Assembly: GCF_014905095.1 (NCBI RefSeq)
Contig: NZ_CP041165.1
Span: 62,001-126,000 of the forward strand
Direction of reading: 5' to 3'
Source: Sulfurimonas marina
Lineage (GTDB): Bacteria; Campylobacterota; Campylobacteria; Campylobacterales; Sulfurimonadaceae
DNA length: 64,000 bases
Shown: positions 61,070 through 64,000 of the stretch, one piece after another
Numbering within the stretch: the stretch's first letter is position 1
How the letters are laid out: the number at the start of each line of letters is the position of its first letter
Notes under the pieces: generated by a model
Database searches by the model: none
What the model was told of the DNA's origin: nothing
Seen by the model: the letters and a program-made list of their open reading frames with translations, nothing else
Position numbers and translations under genes: made by a program

Positions 61070-61313
61070 TGAGCTTAAAGTTGCTATCATCCAAAAGGAT
61101 GTTGCGCAACTTGAAAAGCTTTTAGACGAGACTCCTCAACTCGAAAAAAAAGAGGATATAGAAAGTGCTATTTACCTTTTTAAGGCTGCTATAGAGCTTT
61201 TAGAGACACTCAAATCTGAAACAGCAACTTCTATGAAACAGATAAAAAAGAATATAGATTTTCTAAACTCTACTAAAAGAGATTCAATTAATAGCCTAGA
61301 TATTACCTCTTAG
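61059..61313 (+). CDS. FliT-like small flagellar chaperone
   Basis: Start chosen at 61059 (GGAGAG 9 bases upstream, overlapping the fliS stop); ATGs at 61050 and 60987 are also in frame. The 84-residue product is all helical and opens MWLNELKVAIIQKDVAQLEKLLDETP, resembling FliT-type chaperones of the cap protein by size, fold and position after fliD-fliS. Sequence similarity is weak, so the role is inferred from context. Confidence 0.7.
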   Translation: MWLNELKVAIIQKDVAQLEKLLDETPQLEKKEDIESAIYLFKAAIELLETLKSETATSMKQIKKNIDFLNSTKRDSINSLDITS

Positions 61314-61321
61314 GCTTTTTA
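61293..61321 (+). terminator. Possible terminator after the fliS string
   Basis: AGCCTA (61293-61298) pairs with TAGGCT (61311-61316) across a 12-base loop, followed by TTTTTA. It includes the end of the FliT-like gene and of the convergent SDR gene. Confidence 0.5.
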
Positions 61322-62001
61322 TTTATCCCAAAGTGTAAACTTCTAATAGTATAGTCACTAATAACTGCCCCTTTTCTCATTCTCAGGATATGTTCCAGGG
61401 CATCGGCAATATCCTCGGCTAAAAGTTTCGAGTTCTCATTATCACTGACATCAAAATGCAGATCATCGTAAAAAGAGCTTTGGGTCATGTCCGGGTTAAT
61501 ATTTGTGATGCTGAGCTCAGACTTTCTTGTTTCTTCAAAGAGTGCATCACTAAACGCTTTGAGTCCTGATTTTGTAGCGCTGTATACTCCGGCAAATTTA
61601 CTCGATCGAAGCGCTTCAATAGAGTTGATATTGAGGAGGTAGCCTTTGTTTTGTTTCAGTGATCGCAAAGTTGCGTTTGTAAGAAGCATCGGAGCTGTGA
61701 GATTTAAAAAAGTCATTTGCGTTATTGTTTTGGAACTTAACTCTTCATGAGGGGCAAATTCTCCAAATCCTGCACAATTAATCAATATAAAGATCTCCTC
61801 TTTTTTTAACTTTTCGATCAGTTGGAGTGTTTGTTTTTCATCGCTCAAGTCACACTGCATAGCTTTAAAATTTGGCTCTTCAAAAAGAGTCTCATCAACA
61901 CTGCGGCTAACACCGATAACACTATAACCTAGTGCTAACAACCGTTTTGTTAGTGCATAACCTATCCCGCTGCTTGCACCTGTAACTATTGCGTTTTTCA
62001 T
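61303..62001 (-). CDS. Short-chain dehydrogenase/reductase
   Basis: A 232-residue classical SDR. TGASSGIGYALT (7-18) binds NAD(P), NCAG (about 75-78) follows, and the catalytic set is Ser 127, Tyr 140 and Lys 144 (YSATK). Substrate unknown. Its start is divergent from the HAD gene, with only about 22 bases between them. Confidence 0.9.
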   Translation of the reverse strand: MKNAIVTGASSGIGYALTKRLLALGYSVIGVSRSVDETLFEEPNFKAMQCDLSDEKQTLQLIEKLKKEEIFILINCAGFGEFAPHEELSSKTITQMTFLNLTAPMLLTNATLRSLKQNKGYLLNINSIEALRSSKFAGVYSATKSGLKAFSDALFEETRKSELSITNINPDMTQSSFYDDLHFDVSDNENSKLLAEDIADALEHILRMRKGAVISDYTIRSLHFGINKKPKR

Positions 62002-62023
62002 GAAAACTCCCTATACTATACCT

Positions 62024-62851
62024 ATGAAAAAAATATATATAACTGACCTTGATCATACATTTTTGCGCACAGATTTATCTGTAAGTGATTATACTAAAAA
62101 AATATGGAACTCTTATGAAAAAGATTCCGTTATTTCGATAGCTACAGCGAGAACTTATAAAAAGACGATGCAGTTTTTAAAGGGTGTAAGTATCAATGCA
62201 CCGATGATATTACTTGATGGGGCATTGATCGCAACAACTGATAAAAAGATTGTAGATACTAAGTTCGTCTCAAAAGAGATGGCCGATGAGATCATCGAAG
62301 AGGGTGGAAAACTTGGAATCTATCCCTTTGTCCTCTCTTTAGTGGATCAAGAGCTCAATGAAGCGTTTACTTACTCAACGACGCTCAATAACTATCAAAC
62401 AGAGATTTTAAAACGTTATGCTAACGACGACCACACACAAGGTTTTAAAAACCTTCGTGCAATGGATGATAATTTTAAGATCGTTTATATGGCTGATGAA
62501 GCGATACTTATTGAACTGGAAGAAAGAATTAAGAAGATATTTGGTGATGAACTCAAATATATCCTGGCACCGGAAGCGTATATGGGATGCTACTTTTTAA
62601 CTATTTTACATAAAGATGCAGATAAGGCTCACGGTATTACAAGTGTGAGTGAATCAGCAGGATTTGATCTGAATAATTTGAGTGTTTTTGGGGATAACCT
62701 TAACGATATAGGAATGTTTAATCTAGCTAACACTTCCGTAGCAGTTGCAAATGCCCATGACGATGTGAAAAAAATGGCAGATATCGTTTTACAACATAGT
62801 AACGATGAAGACGGTGTTGCAAAATATCTTGAGGGGTTAAGAGATGGATAG
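62024..62851 (+). CDS. Cof-type HAD-IIB phosphatase
   Basis: Start chosen at the ATG 62024 (MKKIYITDLDHTFL), because the upstream ATG at 62000 overlaps the divergent SDR start. The 275-residue product has the nucleophile DLDHTFL, ATARTYKK (motif II), a C2 cap in the middle and FGDNLNDIGMF (motif IV). Cof-type enzymes dephosphorylate sugar phosphates or FMN/PLP. Its stop overlaps the next gene start by 8 bases, suggesting a joint role with the sugar transporter. Confidence 0.9.
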   Translation: MKKIYITDLDHTFLRTDLSVSDYTKKIWNSYEKDSVISIATARTYKKTMQFLKGVSINAPMILLDGALIATTDKKIVDTKFVSKEMADEIIEEGGKLGIYPFVLSLVDQELNEAFTYSTTLNNYQTEILKRYANDDHTQGFKNLRAMDDNFKIVYMADEAILIELEERIKKIFGDELKYILAPEAYMGCYFLTILHKDADKAHGITSVSESAGFDLNNLSVFGDNLNDIGMFNLANTSVAVANAHDDVKKMADIVLQHSNDEDGVAKYLEGLRDG

Positions 62852-64000
62852 AAGTGCAACAATTCTCTCTATGAGTATCATAGCGGTTTTATTTTTTATA
62901 TTTGGATTCGTGACGTGGTTAAACGGTTCGCTGATCCCGTTTTTAAAAGTGTTATGCGATCTCAATGAATTTGAAGCACTGTTTGTTACTTTTGCATTTT
63001 ATATCTCTTATACGGTGATGGCATATCCTATGTCATATCTTTTGGAACTTACAGGTTATAAGAAGGGGATGAGTTTAGGTTTATTGGTGATGGCGGTTGG
63101 AAGTTTACTTTTTATCCCTGCTGCTTTTATGAGAGAGTTTGGAATCTTTTTGCTCGCTCTTTTTGTATTAGGTACGGGACTGACTATCTTACAGAGTGCT
63201 TCAAACCCTTATATCGTTTTACTCGGACCTATTGAGAGTGCAGCACGTCGTATCAGTATCATGGGGCTTATAAATAAATCTGCGGGAGTTCTCGCACCTA
63301 TTGTATTTACTGCATTAATTTTATCAGATATCCCCGTACTTCAAGAGTTGCAAGAGAGTAATTTAGATCTATTATCGCAGAAGCTGGTTACACCCTATCT
63401 TGTTATGGCCTCTATTTTATTGGCACTGATCTTATTTGTCCATTTTTCCCCTTTAAAAGAGGTGGAATATGAGGAGGATGATGTTTATGATCATGTAAGT
63501 ATTTTTAGATTTCCTCATGTAGTTTTAGGTGCAATTGCACTGTTTTTTTACGTAGGTATCGAAGTGATTGCAGGGGATACTATCGGGCTTTATGCACAAA
63601 GTTTGGGGCTTGAAGATGTCACTATACTCACATCTTATACAATGGCATGTATGGTCTCTGCATACCTAGTCGGTGTTATAGCAATTCCAAAATTCCTCTC
63701 TCAAAAAAGTGCACTTGCATTCTCATCACTCTTAGGAATTGTATTTATTTTTTTAATTGTTTTTACTCCAAAAGAGAGCCATATATTTATGGAAACAATC
63801 CCTGATACAGTGCTGTTTGTAGCACTTCTTGGGCTTTCAAATGCTTTGGTATGGCCGACTATCTGGCCTTTGGTGTTAGAGGGCTTAGGGCGACATACTC
63901 CCAAAGCGAGTGCACTTTTAATTATGTCTATTGCAGGGGGAGCACTCTTACCGCTTCTTTTTGGGCGTATCTCTCTTTATACGAATGATATGCAGTTGAG
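62844..64000 (+). CDS. FucP-type MFS sugar transporter (3' end cut by window)
   Basis: ATG at 62844, frame open to the right edge (about 385 residues seen). GFVTWLNGSLIPFLK (about 22-36) is the FucP/GluP-family start; PMSYLLELTGYKKGMSLGL and LGTGLTILQSASNPYIVLLGP are conserved MFS helices. About ten TM segments are visible. Substrates of the family are fucose, glucose/galactose or N-acetylglucosamine. It is coupled with the HAD phosphatase by overlap. Confidence 0.88.
   Translation, partial: MDRSATILSMSIIAVLFFIFGFVTWLNGSLIPFLKVLCDLNEFEALFVTFAFYISYTVMAYPMSYLLELTGYKKGMSLGLLVMAVGSLLFIPAAFMREFGIFLLALFVLGTGLTILQSASNPYIVLLGPIESAARRISIMGLINKSAGVLAPIVFTALILSDIPVLQELQESNLDLLSQKLVTPYLVMASILLALILFVHFSPLKEVEYEEDDVYDHVSIFRFPHVVLGAIALFFYVGIEVIAGDTIGLYAQSLGLEDVTILTSYTMACMVSAYLVGVIAIPKFLSQKSALAFSSLLGIVFIFLIVFTPKESHIFMETIPDTVLFVALLGLSNALVWPTIWPLVLEGLGRHTPKASALLIMSIAGGALLPLLFGRISLYTNDMQL

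Overview
The window comes from an AT-rich member of the Campylobacterota, most like a free-living Sulfurimonas-type bacterium. Support for this includes the gene strings murB-fliQ-mqnD-recA-eno-(FtsB-like)-(AMIN), NFACT-(small protein)-cdsA-dxr-tsaD and topA-bioB, a futalosine-route menaquinone gene, flagellar sigma-28 promoters of the TAAA-N17-CGATWT type, a Maf/CMP-nonulosonate pair beside flagellin, and a sulfide:quinone-oxidoreductase-like flavoprotein. I see no tRNA, rRNA, CRISPR array, IS element or prophage. Both ends cut through genes: a SUV3-like helicase on the left and a FucP-type sugar transporter on the right.

Layout: 1-3.6 kb, a helicase and a chemoreceptor with a periplasmic heme motif. 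3.6-6.4, 14.0-17.5 and 20.0-28.2 kb are three minus-strand blocks for late cobalamin synthesis and B12 uptake: cobC-cobS-cobU-cobT; cbiB-cobQ-cobD-small RHH-like protein; kinase-Cys-rich protein-bluB-cbiA-btuCDF-btuB. Together they cover a,c-diamide formation, side-chain amidation, aminopropanol attachment, oxygen-dependent lower-ligand synthesis, nucleotide-loop assembly and import. 6.4-8.7 kb holds a secreted DUF3015 protein and a DUF4105 (Lnb-like) protein whose best start codon is ATT. 8.9-11.7 kb is an MCE lipid-transport operon whose ATPase subunit has lost its nucleotide-binding motifs. 11.7-14.0 kb is a four-lipoprotein CsgG/DUF4810/DUF799 operon. 17.6-20.0 kb has an esterase and SelO.

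28.5-34.7 kb: NFACT protein, a small acidic protein, cdsA, dxr, tsaD and a diguanylate cyclase. The NFACT gene is bracketed by two direct copies of an undescribed structured element whose outer stem shows compensatory changes. 34.8-45.0 kb: thiol peroxidase, an outer-membrane protein, murB-fliQ-mqnD, recA, eno, cell-envelope genes and two CBS-domain membrane proteins. 45.0-55.3 kb: SQR-like flavoprotein, methyltransferase-asnB-EamA, msrA, a truncated AMMECR1-like protein, an antiporter, bioB, a phosphoesterase and topA. 55.5-61.3 kb: flagellin, Maf, CMP-sugar synthetase, fliD, fliS and a FliT-like protein, with three sigma-28 promoters of identical geometry. 61.3-64 kb: SDR, HAD phosphatase and MFS transporter.

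The observations most worth a second look are the structured repeat pair, the catalytically dead MCE ATPase, apparent ATT initiation, the in-frame GC-rich insertion at the 5' end of cbiA, and the Cys-rich/APH kinase pair as candidate threonine-phosphate suppliers.
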